NCBI RefSeq assembly: GCF_030811455.1 | Contig: NZ_JAUSQU010000001.1 | Coordinates: 8,742,001 to 8,806,000, forward strand | Direction of reading: 5' to 3' | From: Streptosporangium lutulentum | GTDB lineage: Bacteria > Actinomycetota > Actinomycetes > Streptosporangiales > Streptosporangiaceae | DNA: 64,000 nucleotides | Made by a program: the position numbers and the translations under genes | Shown here: positions 1 through 8,548 of the stretch, piece after piece | Layout of the letters: every line of letters starts with the position of its first letter | How positions within the stretch are numbered: the first letter of the stretch is position 1 | Notes under the pieces: generated by a model | What the model was told of the DNA's origin: nothing | Database searches by the model: none | The model's input: the letters and a program-made list of their open reading frames with translations, nothing else

Positions 1-278
1 CAGGCCGTGGATCCGTCCGTGATCCGCTCTGCGACCAGTCTCTCGGTACGCAGGCCCCGCCGCCGGTCCACCGCCACGTCACCGTAGACCTCGGCCGCGA
101 AGGGAGCCCTACCGAGGACGTCGATCCCTGGCGTCCCCCACCCCGCCGGACGCCAGGGATAGGAGGAGTTCCCCATTCGCGTCATGGTCTCGCCGGGCCA
201 GCCGACGAGGCCGAGCAGCAGCAGGATGCCGATGACGGCGCATGACATGATCTGGATCAACCGCATAAGGCCTAGCAT
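1..278 (-). CDS. Partial hypothetical protein with N-terminal membrane segment
   Basis: An open frame with no stop runs leftwards from an ATG at 278 to the window edge, so only the first 92 codons are visible. Residues about 5-29 form a hydrophobic stretch (IQIMSCAVIGILLLLGLVGW) that looks like a signal anchor or signal peptide. An extracytoplasmic-looking segment rich in G, P, W and R follows. A second in-frame ATG at 266 has an AGG a few bases upstream and could be the true start. I recognise no family from this fragment. Being cut by the edge, its function cannot be judged. Confidence 0.5.
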   Translation of the reverse strand, partial: MLGLMRLIQIMSCAVIGILLLLGLVGWPGETMTRMGNSSYPWRPAGWGTPGIDVLGRAPFAAEVYGDVAVDRRRGLRTERLVAERITDGSTA

Positions 279-490
279 GGCCCTTCAATGCGATGAATGC
301 GGCAAAAGCGAAGTCCGTTCGAAAACCTGCTGACTTGCGGGAACCTCATTTACACCAAATTCCGTTCCGCATCCCTCTGCCCCCGGAGTCCCTGCTGTGG
401 ACCCGCGCCCCCACGGCCATCGGCGTCCTCGTCGGCCGCGGAACCGACGATCGAGCCTGCTGCGTCGAGACGAGCCCCCCATCCAACCTG
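279..490. other. Intergenic stretch with no recognisable gene
   Basis: No frame here has convincing codon bias, start context or family resemblance. It separates the leftward partial gene from the first copy of the dispersed repeat and presumably carries the promoter of the leftward gene. Confidence 0.4.
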
Positions 491-678
491 GGCAACGATC
501 ATGTCGGTCTCGGGAAGCGATCTTCAGGCCCCTACTGCATCCCAGGTCACACCCACTCGTGAACATCACCACCAGGGGCCGTTCTTGAAACGGCCGGACT
601 GAGGTTGACGGGATCCCGTCTGATCATCGTGATCGGGCGGGATCTTGTCGTTTCAGGGGTTTCCGAATCGGGTTCGTC
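491..678 (+). repeat. Dispersed intergenic repeat, copy R1
   Basis: This copy begins with a GGCAACGATC / GGGAAGCGATCTTC segment and passes a conserved CACTCGTGAACA...CACCAGG box. It then has a short palindrome at 571-587 (GCCGTT...AACGGC) and a long hairpin at 612-644 (GATCCCG...CGGGATC). It ends in a TTGTCGTTTCAGGGG tail and a TTTCCGAATCGGGTTCG extension shared with copy R6. Six other copies or part-copies lie at 6.2, 8.1, 8.3, 10.9, 20.1 and 21.3 kb, all on the same strand. I do not recognise it as a named family. Confidence 0.8.
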
Positions 679-748
679 CTGGTTTGGGGGCCGCGGAGCA
701 GGTGTCCGGGAAGGCCCGGGTGATGTCAGGCGGGTCTGTCCAGTAAAC

Positions 749-1688
749 GGCTCTGTCGCAGATTCGGTGGTGACGGAACGTCTCATTGCGCCACGCTGAG
801 TCATGCATAGTGTCGAGGAACTCGTGAATGTGATGTTTTCGGGGTTATCGCCGCTGATCGTGGAGGACGTGGCGGATAAGGGCGAGCAGCTCCAGGTGCG
901 GGCACGTACCCCGGAGGGACCGGTCTCCTGCTCGAAGTGCGGCGCCGAGACAGCACGGGCGCACGGCTATCACGACAGGACCGTTGCCGATGCCCCGGTC
1001 GACGCCCGCCACGTGCTCGTGGTGGTGCGAATTCGCCGCCTGGTCCGCCCGACACGCGGCTGCCGCCAGACCTTCCGCGAACAGCTGCCCGGCGTGCTGG
1101 AACGCTACCAACGCCGCACACCCCGCCTGGTCTGCCAGATCGGCGCTGTGGTCCGCGAACTGGCCGGACGTGCCGGCGAGCGGGTCTTATCCGCGCTGGC
1201 CGTTCGCCTGTCGCGGCATACCGCCCTGTGCCTCCTGCTGCGCCTGTCCCTGCCACCGCCACGCGTACCTCGGGTGTTGGGGGTGGATGACTTCGCCCTG
1301 CGCCGACGCCACCGCTAAGCCACCGTGCTGATCGACGCCGAGACCCGCCGGCGCATCGACGTCCTGCCCGACCGCACCGCCGACACGCTGGAAGCCTGGC
1401 TGCGCGCCCATCCCGGAGTGAAGATCGTGTGCCGAGACGGCTCGGGCGCCTACGCCGAAGCCATCCGCCGCGCGCTGCCACACGCCATCCAGGTTGGTGA
1501 CCGCTGGCACCTATGGCACAACCTCGGCCAGGCCGTCGCCAAGGCGGTCGCCGCGCACAGTGCCTGCTGGGCCAAGGCCGGACCGCTGCTGCAGGACGGC
1601 CAGCGCGCGCAGACCATCCGCGAGCGCTGGCACCAGGTCCACGACCTGCTCGGCAAGAACGTCGGCCTGCTGGAATGCGCACGCCGGC
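749..1688 (+). mobile_element. Right-truncated ISL3-family insertion sequence
   Basis: The likely left terminal repeat starts at 749 (GGCTCTGTCGCAGATTCGG), matching the GGCTCT-type ends of ISL3 elements. The transposase begins 54 bp further in. The right end is missing: transposase-like coding stops around 1681-1688 and the next base already belongs to a LamG/NucA-NucB gene. Without a right inverted repeat, target-site duplication cannot be checked. The element is therefore a dead remnant. Confidence 0.75.
803..1688 (+). pseudogene. ISL3-family transposase, nonsense-interrupted and 3'-truncated
   Basis: Both open segments are in one frame. Residues about 40-60 carry an N-terminal zinc-finger-like CSKCG motif. 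The DDE region starts with VLGVDDFALRR and continues after a single TAA codon at 1316-1318 with LIDAETRRR, then GDRWHLWHNL near 1495. Family members normally read RYATVLID at the stop, so a Tyr codon TAC has become TAA. The C-terminal third, including the final catalytic acidic residue, is lost at the junction near 1688. It cannot encode an active transposase. Confidence 0.85.
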
Positions 1689-3924
1689 GCTGCTCGTCCA
1701 GGTGATCGACCCGGCGGGCAAGCCGCTGCGGGCCGAGGCCGAGATCGAGCACGACCCGGCCGCGACCGGGCAGGGCAGTGGCCAGATCTGGGTCGGTGGC
1801 GCCGACAACGTCCCGGCCGGCACCCAGGCGAGCATCGCCGTCGCGGCGGACACGCTGACCGACGGCTGGAAGGTGCGCTGGCGGGCCCGCGCGGTCTCGG
1901 CCACCGCCGCCTCGGCCTGGTCGGACTGGCAGCAGGTCACCGTGGACGTCACCCAGCCGGGCGAGGAACCCCTGGCCCAAACCACCGGGCCGGTGATCCG
2001 CACCGACCAGAGCTTCACCGCCGCCGCCTGGCTGCGCTGGAGCGACAAGGATGGCGACTACACCGTCGTCGAGCAGAAGGGCACCCACCAGGCGCCCTTC
2101 CGCCTCGGCAACGAACCTCTGCACGGGTTGGTCTTCACCTTCACCGGCGCCGATGCCGCCGATGCTACGGTCGAGGGAGTGCTCTCCGACGTCGAACCGC
2201 CGGTCGGCGAGTGGTTCCACCTGGCCGGCGTTTACGACGCGGCGGCCAAGACCGCCTCGCTGTACCTGAATGGCAACCTGGTCAAGACCTCGCCGGTGAG
2301 CTTCGCGACGTGGCACGCGGACGGCGCGATGACGCTGGGCAGCAGGATGCGGGGCGACCTCGATGAGGTGAACCTGTTCCAGCAGCCGCTCGGCGCCGAT
2401 GAGGTCGCCGCTCTCCTGACGAGCCCAGCGGCCGCGGCGAGCCGGCCGGCGGCGCCCTCCGCGGCGCCCTCGGCCGCGCTTGCCGACGGCGACTTCGATT
2501 ATGAGCACCCGTCGTTGGAGGAATGCCACGCCACCCAGAGGGCGCCCAGATTCACCGATTCCTACTCGCGCATGCAGGAACGCCCCTACAACGCATGCTG
2601 GACCGCGTGGATCGGATACACGGGATGGGAAGAGGAGGATGACGGCGGCATCAAGAAGCGCAAGCCGGCCGCCTGGACCATGCTGTTCCCGCCGCAGCTC
2701 CGCATCCCGGCCATGCTGGTGAATCAGTTGCACCCCGGCGACGTGTTCTCCTTCCGTGCGACCTGGGTGGCGCACAGCTATCTGGGCAGCGCCAACGGAA
2801 GAGAGGTCTACGAAGGGGGTGACAGCACCAACGGTCTGCGCCCGCAGAACATGAAGTTCTGGCTCAAGTTCTCCGATTTCGGGATCTACAACACCGGCAT
2901 ACGTCGCTCCGCACTGGATGACGAACTGGAGGACATGCAGCTCCAGTTCGGTCTCAAGACGTCGCCATCCTGCAAGATCACACAGGGCACCGCGACTCAG
3001 AACAAGACGATCAAGGCCTGGCGCGGAACGTACCTCGAATACCTGATCGAGGCGTCCAAGCCGGAGACCGGCAAGAAGGACAACGTCGTCTGCTCCGTCA
3101 TGCCGGCGATCACCGCGTACGAGGGCAAGAAAGGCAACCTGCCTCTGTGGGACCAGGAGCTCCTCAGCTCGAAGGGTAAACGGCTGAGCGTGGTTCGATG
3201 GGGGCACGGAGTCCCCGCGAACGACCTATACGCGCCCAGCTTCCGCTGCGACTGGCGCCAGCTCATCGGCCACAACTTCGGCGGCTGCATCTACATCAGA
3301 GCAGACCGGGTCTTCACGATGTCCAAGACCAAGAATCACAATTTCCGGGACGTCATCGCTCACATCGAGAAGGCTCTGGACCAAGACAGGAACGCGGACA
3401 CCAATCCGCCGTACCGCCTGGGAGACACGACCGCCGACCGGGACGACGAATATCCGCCGGCGCGGGAGAAGACGGGCACTGAACGGTTCAAGTCCATTCC
3501 AGGGAATTACGCGGCGGCGCCGGGAACCACTGCGGGCCTTCCTCTATGGAGAGGGGCCGACGGGAACGAAGACGCCAACCGGAGAGTGTTCTCCGGGCAC
3601 CGGTTCTGGGTGCACAAGGGCACGGATCGCGAGTTCTACATGGGCAACTCGTGGGGGTCCAACTACTGCAAGTATTACAACGAGGACATGTACGAGGAGC
3701 ACGGGATCGGAGCGATGCGGTGTGACGAATACCCGTTCGCGTCCACGCAGGAAGGTGCGGCCAAGGACCGGTTGAATTATTCCGTGCAGGCGGTCTGGAC
3801 CAGCCACAACAGTAGGCACGGAGAGGCGCTCCAAGACTTCTACAGCCAGTATCGTCTGCTCACCTACAACCCGGACCACAGCGTGTCCAGCGAAAGTCCG
3901 TTCTGGGTCAAGATCGTGGACTAA
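1681..3924 (+). pseudogene. 5'-truncated secreted LamG / NucA-NucB-type nuclease
   Basis: The frame from the IS junction encodes about 748 residues. First comes an Ig/fibronectin-like segment (about 1681-1960) containing DGWKVRWRARAV. A LamG jelly-roll (about 1980-2420) with GEWFHLAGVYD and SLYLNGNLV follows, then a middle region. The C-terminal NucA/NucB DNase domain (about 3180-3760) is marked by MRCDEYPFASTQEGA. The family consists of long secreted proteins with a signal peptide. Here the 5' end is replaced by the ISL3 remnant and no signal peptide remains. A chance in-frame ATG at 1675 could start a cytoplasmic remnant. The IS and gene share ACGCCGG at the joint. The active-site region looks intact, so loss of export rather than of catalysis is the main lesion. 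Confidence 0.8.
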
Positions 3925-4012
3925 GAGTCAGACGGCCTAGATAGAGTTGGCTCAGGCGGGGTTGCCGAGGCGAAGGCCCGACAACCCCGCGCTGCGTCTG
4001 GAGGTAGGAGAG

Positions 4013-4618
4013 ATGGCGGACCTGGCTCAGGAGTACCCGCTTGAGGATCAGTGGGGCCTGCTGGTCGAACACCGGATTGAGTATCTCTTTCACGGGCTCT
4101 GGGTGGAGAGCGGAAACGTGGACGAGGTAAGCGCGCTTCTTCGGGTTGACCCTGACTCGCGGCAGGAGTGCAGCCTCGAGACGGCGACGGAGGCGTTCCA
4201 GACCTCATCCGGGGAAATGGTCTGGATGGGCGCGCACTCGGCCGGATGGACGCACATTCTCGCCCGCGGGCTCTACCCGTACCACCCCGCCATACGGAAC
4301 CTGGGAAAGCGACGCGTCCTTGAGATCCGCTACAACGACCATCTCAAGGAACTCGAACCGGTGAACCTCTACTACGACGGGGAACAGGTCGGGGACGTCA
4401 CTCCGCCGTACGAGGAAGGCGGAGACATGGATCTTCCCGACTATCGGCCGTACGCGAGCGGGATCGCGCTCGGCGATTCGCTCGACCTCAGCCGGTGTGT
4501 GCACCTCATGTTGTGCATGGTCGGCCGGATCACCGGGCGCTTCCTCGACCGGGAGTGGGTCACTTCCATCAAGGCACTGTACCGAATCCCCGAAGGGACC
4601 TGGCAGGAGTCGTGGTGA
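4013..4618 (+). CDS. Conserved hypothetical, DUF6461-like; possible immunity protein
   Basis: The start is chosen at ATG 4013 because GGAGGTAGGAG lies directly upstream; an in-frame TTG at 3947 has no such site. The protein has 201 residues, no signal peptide and an acidic composition. Its middle (GWTHILARG, then VLEIRYNDH and VNLYYDGEQVGDVTPP) resembles the beta-rich core of DUF6461 proteins, but only loosely. It lies 88 bp behind the NucA/NucB nuclease remnant on the same strand, the usual place for an immunity gene of a secreted nuclease. That role is inference from position only. Confidence 0.7.
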   Translation: MADLAQEYPLEDQWGLLVEHRIEYLFHGLWVESGNVDEVSALLRVDPDSRQECSLETATEAFQTSSGEMVWMGAHSAGWTHILARGLYPYHPAIRNLGKRRVLEIRYNDHLKELEPVNLYYDGEQVGDVTPPYEEGGDMDLPDYRPYASGIALGDSLDLSRCVHLMLCMVGRITGRFLDREWVTSIKALYRIPEGTWQESW

Positions 4619-4834
4619 CGGCTCGGGGGCCGAGGACGGGAGTCGCGAAGGCTGGAATGTCGCGGCCCGGCCGGCGATCTCCTGCGTAGGCAAGGTCTCC
4701 GGCGACCCGCAGCATGTGCGGAGTCGCCCGGTCGCGCCATCCGCACCGGCAGATCAACGCCGAGGAACAGCTGGTCGTGACCGGGGGGCTCCGTGTCGAG
4801 TAGGTCGATCAGCACGTCGGCCGTCTCACCTCGG

Positions 4835-5125
4835 TCAACACTTGCGGCGGCACTTCTTGAAGATGCTCCGCAGGGTCAGCAGCAGTACGATCGCGACAAT
4901 CTGGCCGCCGAGAGCCATCCGGTTGTAGTCGAGGGCGGGCCGCCACTGCGCGTCGCCGTCCTTCGGCACGAACACGCCGGCGGGCGTCGCGCCGAAACCG
5001 AAGCCGCCGCCGCTGCCTCCTCCCTCTTCGCCCTTGTCGCCCTTGCCCTGGCCTCCGCCACCGCCACCGCCCTGGGGGACTCTGGCCAACCCAGACACCG
5101 GCGGAGAGTGCGGCGTGCGGCTCAT
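4835..5125 (-). CDS. GerW/YtfJ-family sporulation protein, short form
   Basis: This 96-residue protein has the family signature: a glycine-rich run, then GGGFGFGATPAGVFVPKDG, WRPALDYNR and a C-terminal hydrophobic helix with a basic tail (FKKCRRKC). In actinomycetes these proteins are usually about 120-150 residues with an N-terminal beta domain; here only about 20 residues precede the glycine run, so it is short or N-terminally eroded. Its ATG overlaps the stop of the upstream DUF1963 gene (ATGA), implying translational coupling. No ribosome site of its own is evident. Confidence 0.7.
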   Translation of the reverse strand: MSRTPHSPPVSGLARVPQGGGGGGGQGKGDKGEEGGGSGGGFGFGATPAGVFVPKDGDAQWRPALDYNRMALGGQIVAIVLLLTLRSIFKKCRRKC

Positions 5126-6135
5126 TGCATGGTGAAGCGCAGCGGATGATCGAACGCGTCCAGACAGGCGAACACATAAAGCGCGTAGCCGCGACTGATG
5201 ACGATCTTCGTGGGCATGTTCGGTTTGGCCAGGGACTCGAACTCGCCGGTGGGGTGGTCGGGCTCCTCGACGGGACGCCAGCTCCCGCCGTACGGGCTCT
5301 CCCATTCGCCGCTGTCGATCGTGAGCAGCGGCTTCATGTCCCGGCCACACTCGCAGACCATCGGTTGCGGGCCGGAGAGGCTCCAGGAGGCGAAACCGCC
5401 GACCTTCCACCCGTCAGTGAGCGACAGTTCGCTCTGGTAGTCATGCCCGGTGGCCTGCTCCCAGTCCTCGATCCGCTTTCGCAGATCCTGGGGGAGCAGT
5501 TCAACATCTTGATATTCGGTGACCACTTCGGGATGGAGCAGGCACGGCTCCGGCACGTAATCGTCGTACTCCACGGCCGCCGGCTCTGGCTGGTCGGCCA
5601 GGACGTCGGTCACGTCGGACGCGCGACGCCAGCGCAGGTGCACGGCGGGCAGGTACAGATCGTGCTCGTCGTGATCGTGAGGACACCACAGGACCTGCAA
5701 CAGGTCCATCCGCTCCGGACAGCTCAGCCCCGGGACATCGCGAGCGTAAAGCTGTGCCAGCGCCATCAACGGCATCGGATTGGCCTTCGCGTCATCCTCG
5801 CCCGTCGGCGTGGCGTCGGCGCGTTTCAGATCGGCTTGTTCCTGCTCGGTGAGCACCAGCTCCTCACCCCGTCTGGTACGGCCCCAAGCCTGCGCGAGGA
5901 TGCGGCGCCTCAGCCGGACACCTTCGGTCGTCACCTCCCCTTTGTGAAGCGTCTCGCAGGTCGGCCAGGGCTCGTCCGCCGGCCACAGCAGAGGCCCGCC
6001 CACCGAACTGTCCCCAGGCTCCGGGTCTCCTGGCCGTGGATGCAGGCGCGTCGCCGTACGACGGTAGGCGGACAGTTCTGGGAACACCGCGGCGATGTCG
6101 ACGTACCGAGGTGGTGTGGTCCGGGATGGTGTCAT
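5122..6135 (-). CDS. DUF1963 (YwqG-like) domain protein
   Basis: The protein has about 337 residues. DUF1963 features are visible throughout: GGPLLWPADEPWP near residue 50, an internal PMPLMALAQLYARDVPG segment, WCPHDH, DGWKVGGF and a C-terminal CECGRDMKPLLTIDS. The family is cytoplasmic with no settled function; some members lie near secreted toxins in other bacteria. The ATG at 6135 (MTPSRTTPP) is preferred over an upstream in-frame ATG at 6174, though neither has a strong ribosome site. It is coupled to the downstream GerW-like gene by an ATGA overlap. Confidence 0.8.
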   Translation of the reverse strand: MTPSRTTPPRYVDIAAVFPELSAYRRTATRLHPRPGDPEPGDSSVGGPLLWPADEPWPTCETLHKGEVTTEGVRLRRRILAQAWGRTRRGEELVLTEQEQADLKRADATPTGEDDAKANPMPLMALAQLYARDVPGLSCPERMDLLQVLWCPHDHDEHDLYLPAVHLRWRRASDVTDVLADQPEPAAVEYDDYVPEPCLLHPEVVTEYQDVELLPQDLRKRIEDWEQATGHDYQSELSLTDGWKVGGFASWSLSGPQPMVCECGRDMKPLLTIDSGEWESPYGGSWRPVEEPDHPTGEFESLAKPNMPTKIVISRGYALYVFACLDAFDHPLRFTMQ

Positions 6136-6217
6136 CCAGACAACGTACTGATGGCAAGTGACACAGCTCTGCACCGCCTGGGCGCCCGGACTGGGCCTAC
6201 CCGCCCCGACACGTTCG

Positions 6218-6385
6218 GGAAACGATCACTTGCCATACGGGAAGCGATCTTCCAGGTCCCTGGTTCGCCCAGGTCACGCACACTCGTGAACACCCCACCA
6301 GGAGCCGTTCTTGAGTCAGCTCGAGAACGGCTGACGAGATCCCGTCCGATCGCTTGACCGGGCGGGATTTCATCGTTTCCGAGGC
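6218..6385 (+). repeat. Dispersed intergenic repeat, copy R2
   Basis: It contains GGGAAACGATC, GGGAAGCGATCTTCCAGG, CACTCGTGAACACCCCACCAGG, a first hairpin at 6304-6331 (arms GCCGTTCT / AGAACGGC with a longer loop than R1) and a second at 6338-6368 (arms GATCCCGTCCG / CGGGCGGGATT). It lies between the DUF1963 gene start and the tetR stop codon. The loop of hairpin 1 differs from R1 and R3 while its arms still pair. Confidence 0.8.
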
Positions 6386-6458
6386 CCTGTGGCCGCCGGG
6401 CGGGCGATTTCGGCTCGTGTCCCGCCGATCTTCGCCTCCTGGCGGACGGTGCTCACCG

Positions 6459-7097
6459 TCAGGTGGGCTGTGTTGGCCGAGATGGCGTATCGGTCAGAAG
6501 GAACAGCTCTTCGCGGACGGTCGCGCGAATGTCCTGCGCCGTGAATCTGTGGGGATAGGTCGCCGTCTGCAACGTCAAACCGTCCATGAACACGTGGAGC
6601 CGCATGGCCTGCCGTTCCAGGTTGGCGTCCGTGAACTCCTGACCCACGTGTTCCGGAAGCGGTATGTCGTGGCAGGAGGCGACCGCGAGGCGGCAGATGT
6701 GACGTTCGCCCGTCCAGCCCGTGTTGCGCAGCTCCGCCAGCGACTCGTCGACATGCGAGCGCACCAGGCACGCCAGCCATACGTCCACCTCAACGCGGCG
6801 GTTCTCGTCAAGCGGGAGGAACTCTTCGAGCATGAGCTGGGCGCGCTGCGGGCCCGGCAGGTCGGCGTGCAGGTGACCGGCGATGCGCCTGGCGACGCTT
6901 CTCCCGATCGCCTGCGCCGCGAAGTCGAGCAGGCCACGCTGGTTGTCGAAGTAGTGACGCAGTCCGCCGACCGAGACGCCTGCCGCGTCGGCGACCTTGC
7001 GGACCGTGGCGCCTTCGATTCCTTCCCGGCTGATGACCGCCCACACGACGCGGACGAGCTCTTCTCGTCGCTGCTCATGGTCGACGATTTTCGGCAT
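6459..7097 (-). CDS. TetR/AcrR-family transcriptional regulator
   Basis: This 212-residue protein has an N-terminal helix-turn-helix at about residues 10-55 (GIEGATVRKVADAAGVSVGG, then LRHYF), typical of TetR repressors. A ligand-binding helical domain with C-terminal TetR features (MDGLTLQTATYP) follows. It is transcribed away from a CPBP protease gene. The 45-bp gap holds a near-perfect inverted repeat that overlaps both promoters, so it most likely represses itself and the protease gene. The ligand is unknown. Confidence 0.9.
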   Translation of the reverse strand: MPKIVDHEQRREELVRVVWAVISREGIEGATVRKVADAAGVSVGGLRHYFDNQRGLLDFAAQAIGRSVARRIAGHLHADLPGPQRAQLMLEEFLPLDENRRVEVDVWLACLVRSHVDESLAELRNTGWTGERHICRLAVASCHDIPLPEHVGQEFTDANLERQAMRLHVFMDGLTLQTATYPHRFTAQDIRATVREELFLLTDTPSRPTQPT

Positions 7098-7104
7098 ACC
7101 TCTA

Positions 7105-7146
7105 TTACAGCACGCTTGTACGGTTTCCTATAAAGTACAAGTGTGC
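7105..7146 (+). promoter_or_regulatory. TetR operator over a leaderless promoter
   Basis: 12-bp arms at 7110-7121 and 7135-7146 (GCACGCTTGTAC / GTACAAGTGTGC) pair with one mismatch. Between them lies a -10-like TATAAA at 7129-7134, with TTACAG at 7105-7110 as -35 (18-bp spacer). The right arm covers the GTG start of the CPBP gene at 7143, which has no ribosome site, so the transcript is probably leaderless. Confidence 0.65.
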
Positions 7147-8024
7147 GAAATAAGACATTGCAGAGATCGTCGCGTCACCGGGCGCCGGCGCTGGGCGTGC
7201 TGGTCGCCGGGTTGGCCGTGATCGCTGGATCGGCGGTGTGGCTGGTGCTGAATGGCGGCATAGACGTCCGGTATTCAGCTGACCACGCCGGCACCGTGCC
7301 CATGTGGCACCGCTGGATCCCCGCCCTCGCCGGGCTGGTGCTCCTGCGGCTGGTGCCGCCGAGGGCTGCTCCCGTGGACGACGCGCCGACAGGACGAGGG
7401 GTCCACGTCCAAGCAGTCGTCCTCCTGGTGTCGGCCGTGCTCTTCGCTGTGACGCTACGGCTGGCAGGCGGTGGCGAACCTGCGCACACGCTGCTGAAAC
7501 TCATCCTGCTGCTGGCCGTACCGGCACTGCTGTTCTGGCTGTCGCGCCGCAGCGCCACAGACCGCGAACCGGTACGCGAGCGGCATGCGGCTTGGCATCG
7601 CTATGGGCCGGTGGTGCCGGTGGCGGCCTGGCTCGCTCTCACCTACACGGGTCCGCTGGCCGTACCGCCCAGCGACTACGCGGCCGGCGTCGGCCTCGTC
7701 ACGCTGCTGGTCACCGTCGGCGTGGTGTTCGTCGTCAACAGCCTGCTCGAAGAGGTCTTCTATCGGCGCTGGCTCCAGAGCCGATGGGAGGAAATCCTTG
7801 GTCTCTGGCCCGCCATCGTGCTGGCCTCCCTGCTCTGGGCGGCCTGGCATGTCGGCATCCAGGGCACGGGCCACCTCTCTGCGGATCTTTCCTCGGCCTT
7901 CGTCAACCAGGGGGTGCAGGGGTTGTTCCTCGGTTATCTGTGGAGCCGGTACCGGCTGATGTGGCCCATCCTCGTTGTCCACGGCGCGATGAACGCCGCC
8001 CCCATCCTGCTGGGCATGCTGTAA
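7143..8024 (+). CDS. CPBP-family intramembrane metalloprotease (Abi/CAAX type)
   Basis: This 293-residue polytopic membrane protein has about eight hydrophobic segments. The CPBP catalytic motifs are present: EEVFYRRWLQSRW at about residue 202, an AAWHVG histidine motif near 238 and a C-terminal HGAMNAAP motif near 282. The family is related to eukaryotic Rce1 prenyl-protein proteases; actinomycete substrates are mostly unknown. The start is the GTG at 7143, directly in the operator and without a Shine-Dalgarno. Divergent TetR control is likely. Confidence 0.9.
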   Translation: MRNKTLQRSSRHRAPALGVLVAGLAVIAGSAVWLVLNGGIDVRYSADHAGTVPMWHRWIPALAGLVLLRLVPPRAAPVDDAPTGRGVHVQAVVLLVSAVLFAVTLRLAGGGEPAHTLLKLILLLAVPALLFWLSRRSATDREPVRERHAAWHRYGPVVPVAAWLALTYTGPLAVPPSDYAAGVGLVTLLVTVGVVFVVNSLLEEVFYRRWLQSRWEEILGLWPAIVLASLLWAAWHVGIQGTGHLSADLSSAFVNQGVQGLFLGYLWSRYRLMWPILVVHGAMNAAPILLGML

Positions 8025-8070
8025 CGCCTGGTGCTGAGGCGCGCCGGCGATTCGCCGTCTTGCCGACCCC

Positions 8071-8220
8071 GGGAAACGATCTTTCCCACTCCTGCTTCGC
8101 CCCGGGGCAGTCCTGTTCGTGAACGCCCCACCAGGAACCGTTCTTGAAACGGCTGGACCGAAGTTGACGGGATCCCGTCCGATCATCGCGATCGGGCGGG
8201 ATCTTGTCGTTTCAGGGGCG
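8071..8220 (+). repeat. Dispersed intergenic repeat, copy R3
   Basis: The order is GGGAAACGATCTTTCCC, a diverged middle, GTTCGTGAACGCCCCACCAGG, the short palindrome GCCGTTCTTGAAACGGC, then GTTGACG and a long hairpin at 8171-8203, ending TTGTCGTTTCAGGGG. It is closest to R1. It lies 46 bp after the CPBP stop codon, where the hairpin could end transcription. Confidence 0.8.
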
Positions 8221-8289
8221 CCTGGGCCAGGTTCCGCTGTGCGGGCTCTCGCCCGCTCGGCCATCGCAACGGGCTGGAACCATGGTCTG

Positions 8290-8370
8290 GGGAACGATCA
8301 CGCGTAACCGGGGAAGCGGTCCTGACGTGGTCCCGCACATGCCTGACCGGGCCTACTGGTGAACACCCCT
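8290..8370 (+). repeat. Dispersed intergenic repeat, left-half copy R4
   Basis: Only the left module is present: GGGGAACGATCACG, GGGGAAGCGGTCCTGAC and CTACTGGTGAACACCCC. Similarity stops where hairpin 1 would begin. It follows R3 by about 70 bp, in the same orientation, suggesting tandem copies with loss of the right half. The rest of the gap (8371-8548) holds only the ribosome site of the next gene. Confidence 0.6.
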
Positions 8371-8548
8371 GTCTCGGCCTCGTGGTCAGGCCCGTGACGT
8401 GGCCGGCGTACCGTTCGGGTCAGCCTCTGACTGGAGCGGCTGTCCGTCTGACCGATCCTGCCCGCGGTTGTCCCGTCGAGGGCCTTCCGGCGTTCAATCG
8501 ACATGTCGCGGATGTCGCGGCTGATGGAGCGTCAGGAAGGTACGGCAG

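Noticed and set aside
491..678. Interpretation of R1 as part of the ISL3 element
   Set aside because: The same sequence occurs at six other places without any transposase, and the ISL3 end starts 70 bp further right.
4619..4834. Protein-like minus-strand stretch (ADVLIDLLDTEPPGHDQLFL)
   Set aside because: It is short, breaks into low-quality sequence, and lacks start context; at most a remnant.
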